The position numbers and the translations under genes were made by a program. 63,371 bases of DNA from Cytophagales bacterium. Its GTDB lineage: Bacteria; Bacteroidota; Bacteroidia; Cytophagales; Cyclobacteriaceae. The stretch is from the NCBI GenBank assembly GCA_025359125.1, contig JANYHI010000062.1, forward strand, positions 1 to 63,371, written 5' to 3'. Under the pieces are notes generated by a model. The model had not been told where the DNA came from, searched no databases, and worked only from the letters and a program-made list of their open reading frames with translations. Shown here piece after piece: positions 18,217 through 26,405 of this stretch; position 1 is the first letter of the stretch; each line of letters starts with the position of its first letter.

Positions 18217-18726
18217 ATGAAAACAAAATTATTTTTTCTACTACTAAGCTGTCTTTGCTCCGCTTCATTTGCGCAAACTAAAAACTACTCCTCTGATGTT
18301 AAATCTGTAGATGCCATCATTGCCACTTTGTATGATGTTATTTCGGGCGAGCCAGGTGCTCCGCGAGATTGGGATCGTTTTAGAAATTTATTCAAACCCG
18401 AATCCAGATTAATACCAACTCGGAAGAACGAAAACGGAGAACTTACTTTAAAAGCGCTAACTCCAGAAGAATACGTTACGCTTTTTCAATCTAGAATTGC
18501 TACCGGTTTTTTTGAAAAGGAATTATCAAGAAAGTCGGAAGAGTTTGGTACTGTGTATCACGTTTTCAGCACTTACGAAACCAAAGAAAAGAAAGATGGC
18601 TCTGTAACGAATCGAGGCATCAATAGCATTCAACTTTTTAAAGATAAGGATCGCTATTATGTTATTAATATTTTTTGGTGCGCTGAAAGTATGGGGTTTG
18701 CATTGCCAGAAAAATATTTGAAATAA
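18217..18726 (+). CDS. Secreted protein, possibly NTF2/SnoaL-like
   Basis: A 169-residue protein with a signal peptide MKTKLFFLLLSCLCSASFAQ. The mature part (VDAIIATLYDVISGEPGAPRDWDRFRNLFKP, given here in outline: residues about 30-60, then a beta-rich half ending INSIQLFKDKDRYYVINIFW) has the helix-then-curved-sheet pattern of NTF2-like/SnoaL proteins. No catalytic residues can be named. It lies 47 bases after pgk; the gap holds a small hairpin CCCC-GAA-GGGG at 18196-18206. Fold call is moderate, function unknown. Confidence 0.7.
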   Translation: MKTKLFFLLLSCLCSASFAQTKNYSSDVKSVDAIIATLYDVISGEPGAPRDWDRFRNLFKPESRLIPTRKNENGELTLKALTPEEYVTLFQSRIATGFFEKELSRKSEEFGTVYHVFSTYETKEKKDGSVTNRGINSIQLFKDKDRYYVINIFWCAESMGFALPEKYLK

Positions 18727-18737
18727 GTTTCACAGCG

Positions 18738-18800
18738 TTAACTCTTGTTTAGTTCTCTCGGCTTTGCTTTTATCCAAACTGAGGTATCAACGATAATCAT
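18738..18800 (-). pseudogene. Truncated VapC-type PIN toxin remnant
   Basis: Reading the minus strand from ATG at 18800 gives MIIVDTSVWIKAKPRELNKS and then a stop. The first ten residues are the classic N-terminal strand of PIN-domain VapC toxins, with the first catalytic Asp at position 5. The reading frame ends after 20 residues, far short of the usual 120-140, and downstream DNA shows no continuation before 18726. Its ATG overlaps the end of the antitoxin-like reading frame by 14 bases, as in intact vapBC operons. It is a decayed toxin. Confidence 0.7.
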
Positions 18801-18918
18801 AATTGGCGTTCATCTTGCGGATTTTTTCAGCACTAAAATCAGTTGCAAATTCCAATGGTGTTTTTTGCTTTCTGAATTGATTTTTTAATTCGCTGTTTAG
18901 TAAGGCAGTAATTTTCAT
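18787..18918 (-). pseudogene. Shortened VapB-type antitoxin remnant
   Basis: Minus-strand frame from ATG at 18918 encodes 43 residues: MKITALLNSELKNQF at the start and TPLEFATDFSAEKIRKMN near the end. The ends resemble antitoxins paired with PIN toxins (an MK-TALI-like DNA-binding strand and a -PL-F---F-AEKIR-MN tail), but the middle, about 20-30 residues of ribbon-helix-helix, appears to be missing. It overlaps the VapC start, preserving the original operon order. Homology is from memory of the family pattern. Confidence 0.55.
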
Positions 18919-19022
18919 AGGTAATAAATTATGTTAAAATATACGGGCTCAATCGTATCAATAAAAAAATTTATTCACTATAGGTATTCCAAGTTAACTA
19001 CCCAAAACCTATCTTGCACACA

Positions 19023-20129
19023 ATGGAAAGTTTTGTAGTCTCGGCTCGTAAATATCGCCCGCTTGGCTTTGCCGAAGTGGTTGGCCAAGAGCATATTACT
19101 ACCACCCTTAAAAACGCCATCGATAATAGCAAGCTAGCACAGGCACTTTTATTCTGCGGACCTCGCGGTGTGGGTAAAACCACTTGTGCAAGAATTGTGG
19201 CGCGAATGATCAATGGTTTTGAAGAAAAAGCCGAGGTTAACTCATTAAATATTTTCGAATTAGATGCCGCCTCTAACAACTCTGTTGAAGACATTCGTAA
19301 TCTCATTGATCAGGTTCGATATCCTCCTCAATTCGGAAAATACAAAGTCTATATTATTGACGAGGTTCACATGCTTTCTAATTCGGCATTCAATGCTTTT
19401 TTAAAGACATTGGAAGAGCCACCTTCGTATGCTATATTCATTCTGGCCACAACCGAAAAGCACAAAGTAATACCAACTATTTTATCACGTTGTCAGATTT
19501 TTGATTTTAATAGAATTCAAATTTCAGATATTGCTAAGCAGCTAAAAAAAGTAGCCAACCAAGAGAAAATAAAAATAGAAGAAGAAGCACTACACTTGAT
19601 TGCACAAAAGGCAGATGGTGCTTTGCGAGATGGTCTTTCCATTTTTGATTTAATGGTCACTTTCTCTTCTGGCAAAGAAGTGACTTTTAAAGATGTAATC
19701 AATAATCTTCATATCTTGGATTACGATTACTACTTCAAAGTAGTAGATGGATTACTCTCGGAAAATCCCTCACAGCCACTCATCATATTAGACGAAATTC
19801 TGCGCAAGGGATTTGATGGCCATAATTTTATCGTTGGATTAAGCGAGCACATCCGAAATTTAATAGTAGCACAAGATGCCCGCACCATTAACCTGATGGA
19901 GGTACCCGATAGCACCAAGAAGAAATATGCAGAGCAGGCACAAGCTTCATCTCCATCACTCTTGCTTTCTTGGCTAAATATTACCAACCAGTGCGACATT
20001 CATTATAAGGGAAGTAAAAACCAACGCCTTACCGTAGAGCTGGCTCTGATGAAAATGGCTCATGTCAATGCTGTTTTCACTAACTCAACCGCTGCGACCA
20101 CCGAAGCGGTAAAAAAAAAATTGAATTAG
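19023..20129 (+). CDS. dnaX: DNA polymerase III gamma/tau, zero-frame (gamma-like) product
   Basis: Clamp-loader ATPase. From ATG 19023 the zero frame encodes 368 residues; an upstream TTG at 19014 would add only MHT, and ESFVVSARKYRP is the typical DnaX N-terminus. Walker A is GPRGVGKTT, the zinc-module cysteines usually seen after it are absent, Walker B/DEVH is IIDEVHML, the sensor 1 region is ATTEKHKVIPTILSRC, and domain III follows. The frame ends at TAG 20127-20129, directly after an A10 run (20111-20120). The -1 frame is open from that run to 20711 and carries the tau C-terminus. So this is either a short gamma form with a frameshifted tau, or a homopolymer miscount. Confidence 0.93.
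   Translation: MESFVVSARKYRPLGFAEVVGQEHITTTLKNAIDNSKLAQALLFCGPRGVGKTTCARIVARMINGFEEKAEVNSLNIFELDAASNNSVEDIRNLIDQVRYPPQFGKYKVYIIDEVHMLSNSAFNAFLKTLEEPPSYAIFILATTEKHKVIPTILSRCQIFDFNRIQISDIAKQLKKVANQEKIKIEEEALHLIAQKADGALRDGLSIFDLMVTFSSGKEVTFKDVINNLHILDYDYYFKVVDGLLSENPSQPLIILDEILRKGFDGHNFIVGLSEHIRNLIVAQDARTINLMEVPDSTKKKYAEQAQASSPSLLLSWLNITNQCDIHYKGSKNQRLTVELALMKMAHVNAVFTNSTAATTEAVKKKLN
20111..20120 (+). other. A10 slippery run in dnaX
   Basis: Ten consecutive A in codon context GT(A AAA AAA AAA) TTG AAT TAG. A -1 slip, by ribosome or RNA polymerase, moves reading into the frame that encodes the tau C-terminal region. dnaX slippage at A-rich runs is established in E. coli and Thermus. Confidence 0.7.
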
Positions 20130-20713
20130 AAGCCATTCCAGCTCTTGCTGCTATTCAAGTTGCACCAATTCCTGAGATAAAAGTCAAAGAAGTTGAAACT
20201 AGCGAGATCATTACACCGCCTCCACCTAAAGTTGACCCGGTTAAGGAAAAAGAAACCTTACGACCTAAGACCACCATCAACCTGGGTAACATTTTTAAAC
20301 CTACAATAGCAGAAGAAGCTAAGGCGGAAGTAAAGCAAGCAAGTAAACTAGAGAAGGCCTACACGACAGAAGACTTGCAAAGTGCATGGAAGCAATACGC
20401 TGATAGCAAGAAGAGTCAAGTAGCAGAATACCATTTACTTAACCGAGGATTTGAAACAAAGGGACATGAACTTATCATCTTGTTAGCCAATCCAATTGAA
20501 GAACCTTTATTACAATCTATACGGACGGAATTAGTCACCTACCTCCGCGAAAAATTATCGAACAGTTCTATTAACGTGATTGGGCAGTTGCAACTTGCTG
20601 AAAACAGACAGCGCGTAGCTTATACAAACAAAGAAAAATTTGATGCGTTAGCCGCCAAAAACCCGTTGATCGGAGAACTACGAGATCGGTTTTTATTAGA
20701 CAGTGAATTTTGA
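20111..20713 (+). CDS. dnaX: DNA polymerase III tau C-terminal region (-1 frame)
   Basis: From the A10 run the -1 frame reads KKKIELEAIPALAAIQ and continues without a stop to TGA at 20711-20713, about 197 residues. It starts with a low-complexity Pro/Glu/Lys linker (PPPPKVDP) and ends in a compact alpha/beta domain with LEKAYTTEDLQSAWKQYAD and ENRQRVAYTNKEKFD, similar to DnaX C-terminal domains of other Bacteroidota. Joined to the upstream part it gives a tau protein of about 563 residues, a normal family length. No start codon with an upstream signal lies in this part that would suggest a separate gene; the first ATG in the frame is at 20375. Confidence 0.85.
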   Translation, partial: KKKIELEAIPALAAIQVAPIPEIKVKEVETSEIITPPPPKVDPVKEKETLRPKTTINLGNIFKPTIAEEAKAEVKQASKLEKAYTTEDLQSAWKQYADSKKSQVAEYHLLNRGFETKGHELIILLANPIEEPLLQSIRTELVTYLREKLSNSSINVIGQLQLAENRQRVAYTNKEKFDALAAKNPLIGELRDRFLLDSEF

Positions 20714-20800
20714 AAGCAAAAACTTTCTTCAAAATAAAACATAAACCAGTTTAATGGTTTAGAAAAAATGTGTTAAAATTGAAGGTTAAACCTTAAAACC

Positions 20801-21691
20801 ATGAAAGTTACCCGTTTAAGTTATTATTTTATTGCACTGGCCACGGCCTTCTTTATGGGCGCTTGCGGCTCTTCTACTAAAGAAAATAACCAAAATGCTG
20901 AAGAATTTAAACAAGCAGAAGAATCTTTAAAAGATCAGATTAAAGATGTGGTCTACAATATCCCCTCTCCTTCTGAAATACCTTACTTGTTGCAACAAAC
21001 TGGAGCTGAGTTCAATCAAAGCTTATTGAATGATCGTAAAAAAGTAGATCAATACTTAACCAGAAATGACAAAGCGGCTCTTAACCTTGGCGTTTATGCA
21101 GCCGACATTGGTTATTTAAGTTCATATGAGAAAACACAAGAAGCCATTGACTATTTAAATTCAGCCAAGAAATTAGCAGATAACCTTGGAATCGTTGGTT
21201 CATTTGATGGCGATGTATTAAAGAAATTTGAGACCAATATCTCCAATAAAGATTCTCTTGCTACTTTATTGAATGATGCCGTTCAAAAAACAGATAAATA
21301 TTTGAGGGATGACAGTCGTAATAAATTAGCAGCGCTGATGATTACCGGTAGCTTCATTGAAGGATTGTCTATTTCAACTGGCTTAATAAAATCATATCCA
21401 AAGACTTTACTAAAGGATGATCAACGCAACTTGATTCTAACTCCTCTTATACGTGTAATTTTAGAGCAAGCAAAATCAGTTGATGAGCTATCGAAAATGC
21501 TTAGCACAGCCGAGCAATCTGATCCTATTACCTCTATTCAGGCAGACCTTTCTGCTTTACAGGCAAGCTACCGCGCGCTTAACATAGAAGAGCAAATCAA
21601 AAATAATCGCTCTGACTTAGTTTTAACTGACAAAAATTTGGTTGAGATAACCAAAATTGTTGAAAAAATGAGAAAAGGTATTATTGAATAA
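20801..21691 (+). CDS. Helical lipoprotein of unknown function
   Basis: A 296-residue lipoprotein. The lipobox is FFMGAC with Cys22 as the lipidation site, followed by GSSTKENNQ. The rest is predicted mainly helical with charged repeats (QAEESLKDQIKDVVYNIPSP; YEKTQEAIDYLNSAKKLAD). I do not recognise the family. A -7-like TTAAAATTG precedes it, and a strong terminator closes it at 21712-21742, so it is monocistronic. Similar lone helical lipoproteins are common in Cytophagales genomes as far as I recall. Confidence 0.8.
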   Translation: MKVTRLSYYFIALATAFFMGACGSSTKENNQNAEEFKQAEESLKDQIKDVVYNIPSPSEIPYLLQQTGAEFNQSLLNDRKKVDQYLTRNDKAALNLGVYAADIGYLSSYEKTQEAIDYLNSAKKLADNLGIVGSFDGDVLKKFETNISNKDSLATLLNDAVQKTDKYLRDDSRNKLAALMITGSFIEGLSISTGLIKSYPKTLLKDDQRNLILTPLIRVILEQAKSVDELSKMLSTAEQSDPITSIQADLSALQASYRALNIEEQIKNNRSDLVLTDKNLVEITKIVEKMRKGIIE

Positions 21692-21711
21692 AGTCTTGAG
21701 ACATACATCGG

Positions 21712-21745
21712 AGAGGGATTGGCCAAAACCAATCCCTCTTTTATT
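21712..21745 (+). terminator. Terminator between the lipoprotein and ABC genes
   Basis: AGAGGGATTGG (21712-21722) pairs perfectly with CCAATCCCTCT (21729-21739) around CCAAAA, followed by TTTTATTTT. Its presence excludes the in-frame TTG at 21719 as the start of the ABC gene. Confidence 0.92.
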
Positions 21746-21793
21746 TTAACACTAGTCAGTTGTTTATTACATTTATCTTTTAACCTAATCCCT

Positions 21794-24700
21794 ATGAGTG
21801 AGCCCGTTCTTAAAGCTATCATGCGCTTGTTTGCTTTAGTAGCTAAGGAAGATTCTGTAACGCAACAAGAGCGTGATCATATTCAAGTGTTTCTGGCCGA
21901 TCACCTAAGCCAAAAATCCATGGAAGGACATTTGCGGCTTTTCGATGAGTACGCCCGAGAAACATCGGACAACCTAAGTGCCTCCAGCCAGCAAGAATCT
22001 ATTTCTAAGATTTGTGCATCTATTAATCAGGAAGTGGCCCAAAAGCAAAAAACAGTAATCATGCTGGAACTTTTGAGTTTGATATTAGCAGATGGCACCA
22101 TTACAGCCAACGAAGAGTCTCTGGCAAAATCAATAGCCAATTCATTCAATGTTGCTGAAGCAGATGTAGAACTCATTAAAAAATTCATTTCCCTTAAAAA
22201 ACAATCAGACGTTGATTCTGACAGCATTCTAATCGTTCACTCCGGTGCTCCACTTCAACAAATCAAATCAATCAGCAGAACAGAGTTAGATGGCTTTATT
22301 GCTATCCTGTTTTTAAAAAATTCTAATCTTTTCTTCTTCAAATACCTGGGAAAATCAGATGTGTATTTGAATGGCGTACCACAGAAGTCTGGAAATATTA
22401 ATGTATTTGCTACTGGTAGTATTTTAAGATGGGGAGCGGCTGATCCTGTTTATTATGGGGAAATACTTAACAGCTTTAAAAAACAAAGTGATGGCACCCG
22501 CACCAGCTTTGAGGCAAATAAAATCTCTTACAAATTTAAAACAGGCAAACTCGGGTTGCGAGAAGTTACCGTACTAGAAGAATCGGGAAACTTAGTTGCT
22601 TTGATGGGAGCCAGCGGTGCTGGTAAATCCACGTTACTCCATGTTTTAAATGGAACAGAAAAACCATCAGAGGGAAAAGTTCTCATCAATGGGATTGACA
22701 TTCACAACAACCCTGAAAAAATTGAAGGCGTTATTGGATTTGTTCCCCAAGACGACCTACTGATTGAAGACCTAACCGTTTACCAAAATCTCTACTTCGC
22801 AGCCAAACTATGTTTCAGCCATCTTAATGAAAAAGAGATTGATGATTTAGTTGGCAGAACGCTAGATGATCTTGGACTTACTCAAACGAAAGATTTAAAG
22901 GTTGGATCTGTTCTGCAAAAAACAATTAGTGGTGGACAACGCAAACGATTAAACATTGGTCTGGAGTTGCTAAGAGAGCCTGCCGTTTTATTTGTAGATG
23001 AGCCAACTTCGGGGCTATCATCGCGCGACTCAGAAAACATTATCGATCTGCTGAAGGAATTGTCATTAAAAGGAAAATTAGTTTTCGCAGTTATCCATCA
23101 ACCCTCTTCAGATATATTCAAGATGTTTGATAAGCTTGTGATTTTGGATACAGGCGGATTTCAAATCTATTATGGAAATCCCGTTGATGCGATCACTTAT
23201 TTTAAGAAGAACATTAACATGATAAATAGTGATGAGGGCGAATGTCATGCTTGTGGAAATGTGAATCCTGAACAGATTTTTAACATCATCGAAACAAAAG
23301 TCATTAATGAATTTGGCGATTTTACAAATGAACGAAAATTTACGCCAGAGCAATGGAATGAAATATTTTTGAAAAGAGTAAAAGTAAATGCTATTAATAC
23401 TTCTAAGGATTCTCCTCATTCAACTTTAAGAATTCCTAAATGGTTTAAGCAAACACATCTGTTTTCGCTGCGCGATTTACTTTCTAAACTAAGTAACAAG
23501 CAATACTTATTTATCAATTTGTTGGAAGCGCCCATGCTGGCTTTTATACTGGCTTTTATTGTACGCTACTATAATGTGGATGATCCTTTCAAAGAAGGAT
23601 ATATTTTTAGTAAAAATTTAAATTTGCCTGCACATCTTTTTATGAGCGTAATTGTTGCGCTGTTCATGGGTTTAACTGTTAGTGCAGAAGAAATCATTCG
23701 AGATAGAAAGATATTAAAGCGAGAAAAGTTCTTACACCTAAGCAGAAGCAGCTATGTCATTTCTAAAATCTCGATTCTGTTTATGATCTCAGCTATACAA
23801 ACGGCTATGTTTGTTTTGGTTGCTAACTATATTTTAGAAATCCACGGAATGTTTCTGATTCATTGGAGCATCTTATTTACCGTATCTTGTTTTGCGAATT
23901 TACTAGGCCTTAATATTTCTTCGGCCTTTAATTCGGCAGTTACAATTTACATCCTGATTCCGATACTTCTTATCCCTCAATTAATTCTGAGCGGTGTAGT
24001 GGTAAAATTTGATAAGCTAAATCCCATTATTGGCAACACTGCTACGGTACCTTTGGTAGGAGATTTAATGGCATCGCGGTGGGCTTTTGAAGCTGCGATG
24101 GTAAGTCAATATAAAGATAATGACTTTGAGCAAAAATTTTATCTATATGATAAAGCCATGGCAGATGCCGACTATAAAAAGATTTACCTAATTCCTGAAA
24201 TTGAAACGAGACTGGATTTTATAAATCTGCACTCCAAAAATCCCGATCCTTTAATACAAAAAGAAGTAAACAGCAAACTTCAACTAGTACACGATGCGGT
24301 AGAAAAGGAACAATTATATATCGGAACTAAGTTTGAAGCCATCGAAAAAATTAAACCCAATCAGTTTGATTCTACAAGCTATCAGCAACTTATTGAATTT
24401 TTCGAAACCCTTAAAAAGTTTTATATCCATCGGTATAATATGGCCGATCAACATAAGGATAAATTAATTTCAAGCCTTACCAATACAACAGAAAAAGAAA
24501 AGGCATTTGAAACGCTAAGAAACTCCTACCAGAATGAAGCCATCACAGAGTTGGTTAGAAACACAATGGAAACAAATAGAGTAATCGAAAAAGATGGTAA
24601 ACTCATTCAAAAAATATATCCAATATATAAAGATCCAGACCCAGACCACATAGTAGATTTTGATGCACAGTTCTACATGCCTGCCAAGCATTTTTTAAAT

Positions 24701-24844
24701 AAAAATATCGATACTAGGTTATTTAATATTGGCGTAATTTGGTCTATGACAATTGTGTTGGCACTTGCCTTGTATTGGGAAATACTTCGGAAAGTGATTG
24801 AAGGATTAGGGAATCTTTCTAATCCGTTAGAGAAGAGAATGTAG
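21794..24844 (+). CDS. ABCG-like ABC transporter with TerB-like and FHA-like N-terminal domains
   Basis: A 1016-residue half-transporter of the ABC2/ABCG type. Residues 1-145 are helical with two short ADGTITANE/KEDSVTQQE-like acidic loops, resembling a TerB-like domain. About 145-230 look like an FHA-like beta sandwich (SDVYLNGVPQKSGNINVF), without the strict phospho-Thr motif. The ATPase has GASGAGKST (from about 271), Q-loop FVPQDDLL, signature TISGGQRKRLN and the Walker B region VLFVDEPTSGLSS. The permease starts near 572, and a loop of about 220 residues (nt 24085-24700) separates the last two membrane segments. Start at 21794, because upstream in-frame codons cross a terminator. Substrate unknown. 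Confidence 0.87.
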   Translation: MSEPVLKAIMRLFALVAKEDSVTQQERDHIQVFLADHLSQKSMEGHLRLFDEYARETSDNLSASSQQESISKICASINQEVAQKQKTVIMLELLSLILADGTITANEESLAKSIANSFNVAEADVELIKKFISLKKQSDVDSDSILIVHSGAPLQQIKSISRTELDGFIAILFLKNSNLFFFKYLGKSDVYLNGVPQKSGNINVFATGSILRWGAADPVYYGEILNSFKKQSDGTRTSFEANKISYKFKTGKLGLREVTVLEESGNLVALMGASGAGKSTLLHVLNGTEKPSEGKVLINGIDIHNNPEKIEGVIGFVPQDDLLIEDLTVYQNLYFAAKLCFSHLNEKEIDDLVGRTLDDLGLTQTKDLKVGSVLQKTISGGQRKRLNIGLELLREPAVLFVDEPTSGLSSRDSENIIDLLKELSLKGKLVFAVIHQPSSDIFKMFDKLVILDTGGFQIYYGNPVDAITYFKKNINMINSDEGECHACGNVNPEQIFNIIETKVINEFGDFTNERKFTPEQWNEIFLKRVKVNAINTSKDSPHSTLRIPKWFKQTHLFSLRDLLSKLSNKQYLFINLLEAPMLAFILAFIVRYYNVDDPFKEGYIFSKNLNLPAHLFMSVIVALFMGLTVSAEEIIRDRKILKREKFLHLSRSSYVISKISILFMISAIQTAMFVLVANYILEIHGMFLIHWSILFTVSCFANLLGLNISSAFNSAVTIYILIPILLIPQLILSGVVVKFDKLNPIIGNTATVPLVGDLMASRWAFEAAMVSQYKDNDFEQKFYLYDKAMADADYKKIYLIPEIETRLDFINLHSKNPDPLIQKEVNSKLQLVHDAVEKEQLYIGTKFEAIEKIKPNQFDSTSYQQLIEFFETLKKFYIHRYNMADQHKDKLISSLTNTTEKEKAFETLRNSYQNEAITELVRNTMETNRVIEKDGKLIQKIYPIYKDPDPDHIVDFDAQFYMPAKHFLNKNIDTRLFNIGVIWSMTIVLALALYWEILRKVIEGLGNLSNPLEKRM

Positions 24845-24848
24845 CGAA

Positions 24849-25616
24849 ATGTTTTTTATACTTTCTAAAACGTTAAATTACCTCACCATGCCGTTGGTGA
24901 TGGTAGTTCTATTTTTACTTCTTTATTTTATTCTTAAAAAGCAACCTTGGAAAAACAGATCCTTAAAGGCGGCTGCTATTTTGCTTTTAATATTCTCTAA
25001 TGAGTTTATAGCTAATGAGGTTGCACTATTGTGGGAAATACCAGCGACTCCGTTTAAATCAATTGCTAAGAAGTATGAATATGGAATTCTCTTAACAGGA
25101 GTTACCAAAGGCAAAATGATACCTGACGACCGAGTTTATCTTACCAGAGGAGCCGACAGAATCTACCACACAGTTCAATTATATAAGTTAGGAATCATTT
25201 CGAAGATAGTAGTGTCAGGTGGCAGCGGTGATCTTATTGAAAAGAGAAGACCTGAAGCTCTTGATTTCTTAGATGTGTTGAAGATAATGGGTGTGCCTGA
25301 ACAAGATATTCTCTTGGAAAGTAATTCAAGAAATACGCACGAATCTTCAGCAGAAGTAATTCGGCTTTACGGAAAGATTGTTGATCCAACAAAATCTTTT
25401 CTAATAACCTCCGGCTATCACATGAGACGATCGTATAGCTGCTTCGCCAAACAAGGTTGGTATTTAGATACGTTTAGTGCTGATTTTATTTCGCACCCCA
25501 GAAGATTTACATTAGCTGAAATACTTATTCCACAAACTGACGCCATTGCTATCTGGCAAACTCTACTACGAGAATGGGCAGGAATGATTGCTTATAAAAT
25601 AGCAGGGTATGTCTAA
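24849..25616 (+). CDS. YdcF family (DUF218) membrane protein
   Basis: A 255-residue protein with two N-terminal membrane segments (about 12-30 and 38-55) and a DUF218 domain: GILLTGV (about 78), RIYHTVQLYKLG, IVVSGGSGD, LLESNSRNTHESS and LITSGYHMRRSY. Family members such as ElyC/SanA act on envelope or peptidoglycan homeostasis; ligand unknown. It starts 4 bases after the ABC transporter stop and is therefore almost certainly co-expressed, which suggests an envelope role for the exporter. It ends one base from the convergent exonuclease gene. Confidence 0.88.
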   Translation: MFFILSKTLNYLTMPLVMVVLFLLLYFILKKQPWKNRSLKAAAILLLIFSNEFIANEVALLWEIPATPFKSIAKKYEYGILLTGVTKGKMIPDDRVYLTRGADRIYHTVQLYKLGIISKIVVSGGSGDLIEKRRPEALDFLDVLKIMGVPEQDILLESNSRNTHESSAEVIRLYGKIVDPTKSFLITSGYHMRRSYSCFAKQGWYLDTFSADFISHPRRFTLAEILIPQTDAIAIWQTLLREWAGMIAYKIAGYV

Positions 25617-25617
25617 T

Positions 25618-26388
25618 TTAAATTTCTAGTTTAATAGCAACCGGGCAATGATCCGAGCCAAAATATTCATTGTAAATCAGTGAGTCGGAAATCTTTGGCA
25701 GAATTCTACCAGAAGCAAGGAAATGATCGATGCGCCAACCAATATTTTTATCTCTACCAAAAATTACCTGATTCCAGTAAGAAAATTTTTGAGTGTCAGG
25801 ATATTTCTGCCTGAAAGTATCTGTAAAGCCTACCTCCATTAATTTTGTAAATCCATCAATCTCTTGCTGCATATAGCCTGCCGATTTATTATAATTTTCT
25901 TTGGGTCGCGATAAATCTATTGGTTGATGCGCTACATTAAAATCGCCACAAGCCAAAACAGGTTTACGTTTTTCCAGCCAAAGTAAGTAATCGCGGAAAG
26001 CAGTATCCCAATTCTGCCGATAATCTAACCGTGCTAACTCCGAACCAGAGTTAGGTGTGTAAACCGTTACAATAAAATAGTTGGCAAACTCAGCGGTAAT
26101 CACTCTGCCCTCTTGATCAAACTCTTCAATACCGATGTCATACGTAACTGAGAGAGGATCTTCTTTACTTAAAATAGCGGTGCCGCTATATCCTTTTCGT
26201 GCTTTAGATGAATTGGCAAAAACTTTATAGTCGGGCAAAAGTTCTAAAACAGAAAGTGTTTCTTCTTTTGCTGCTTTCGTTTCTTGCAAACATAAAATAT
26301 CCGGATCCATTGCCTTCACACTTTCCCCAAATCCTTTTTTAACGATAGCTCGTATTCCATTTACATTCCACGATACAAAATGTTTCAT
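25618..26388 (-). CDS. xth: Exodeoxyribonuclease III (AP endonuclease)
   Basis: Base-excision-repair AP endonuclease and 3' exonuclease, 256 residues. Metal and catalytic residues are visible: Asn8/Asn10 in SWNVNGIRA, Glu36 in LCLQETK, GDFNVAH, the Tyr/Asp region, IGWRIDHFL, and the terminal GSDHCPV. It lies 17 bases downstream of nagB on the same strand and is probably co-transcribed with it. It is convergent with the YdcF gene with a 1-base gap and no visible terminator. Confidence 0.95.
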   Translation of the reverse strand: MKHFVSWNVNGIRAIVKKGFGESVKAMDPDILCLQETKAAKEETLSVLELLPDYKVFANSSKARKGYSGTAILSKEDPLSVTYDIGIEEFDQEGRVITAEFANYFIVTVYTPNSGSELARLDYRQNWDTAFRDYLLWLEKRKPVLACGDFNVAHQPIDLSRPKENYNKSAGYMQQEIDGFTKLMEVGFTDTFRQKYPDTQKFSYWNQVIFGRDKNIGWRIDHFLASGRILPKISDSLIYNEYFGSDHCPVAIKLEI

Positions 26389-26405
26389 CTAACTATTTTT
26401 CCGGT

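Noticed and set aside
19023-20713. dnaX as a frameshifted pseudogene
   Set aside because: The gene is essential, both parts are intact, and the break falls on an A10 run at the normal gamma/tau boundary, so slippage or a miscounted run is more likely.
21719-21793. Upstream TTG start of the ABC transporter
   Set aside because: This stretch contains the right arm and T tract of a strong terminator.
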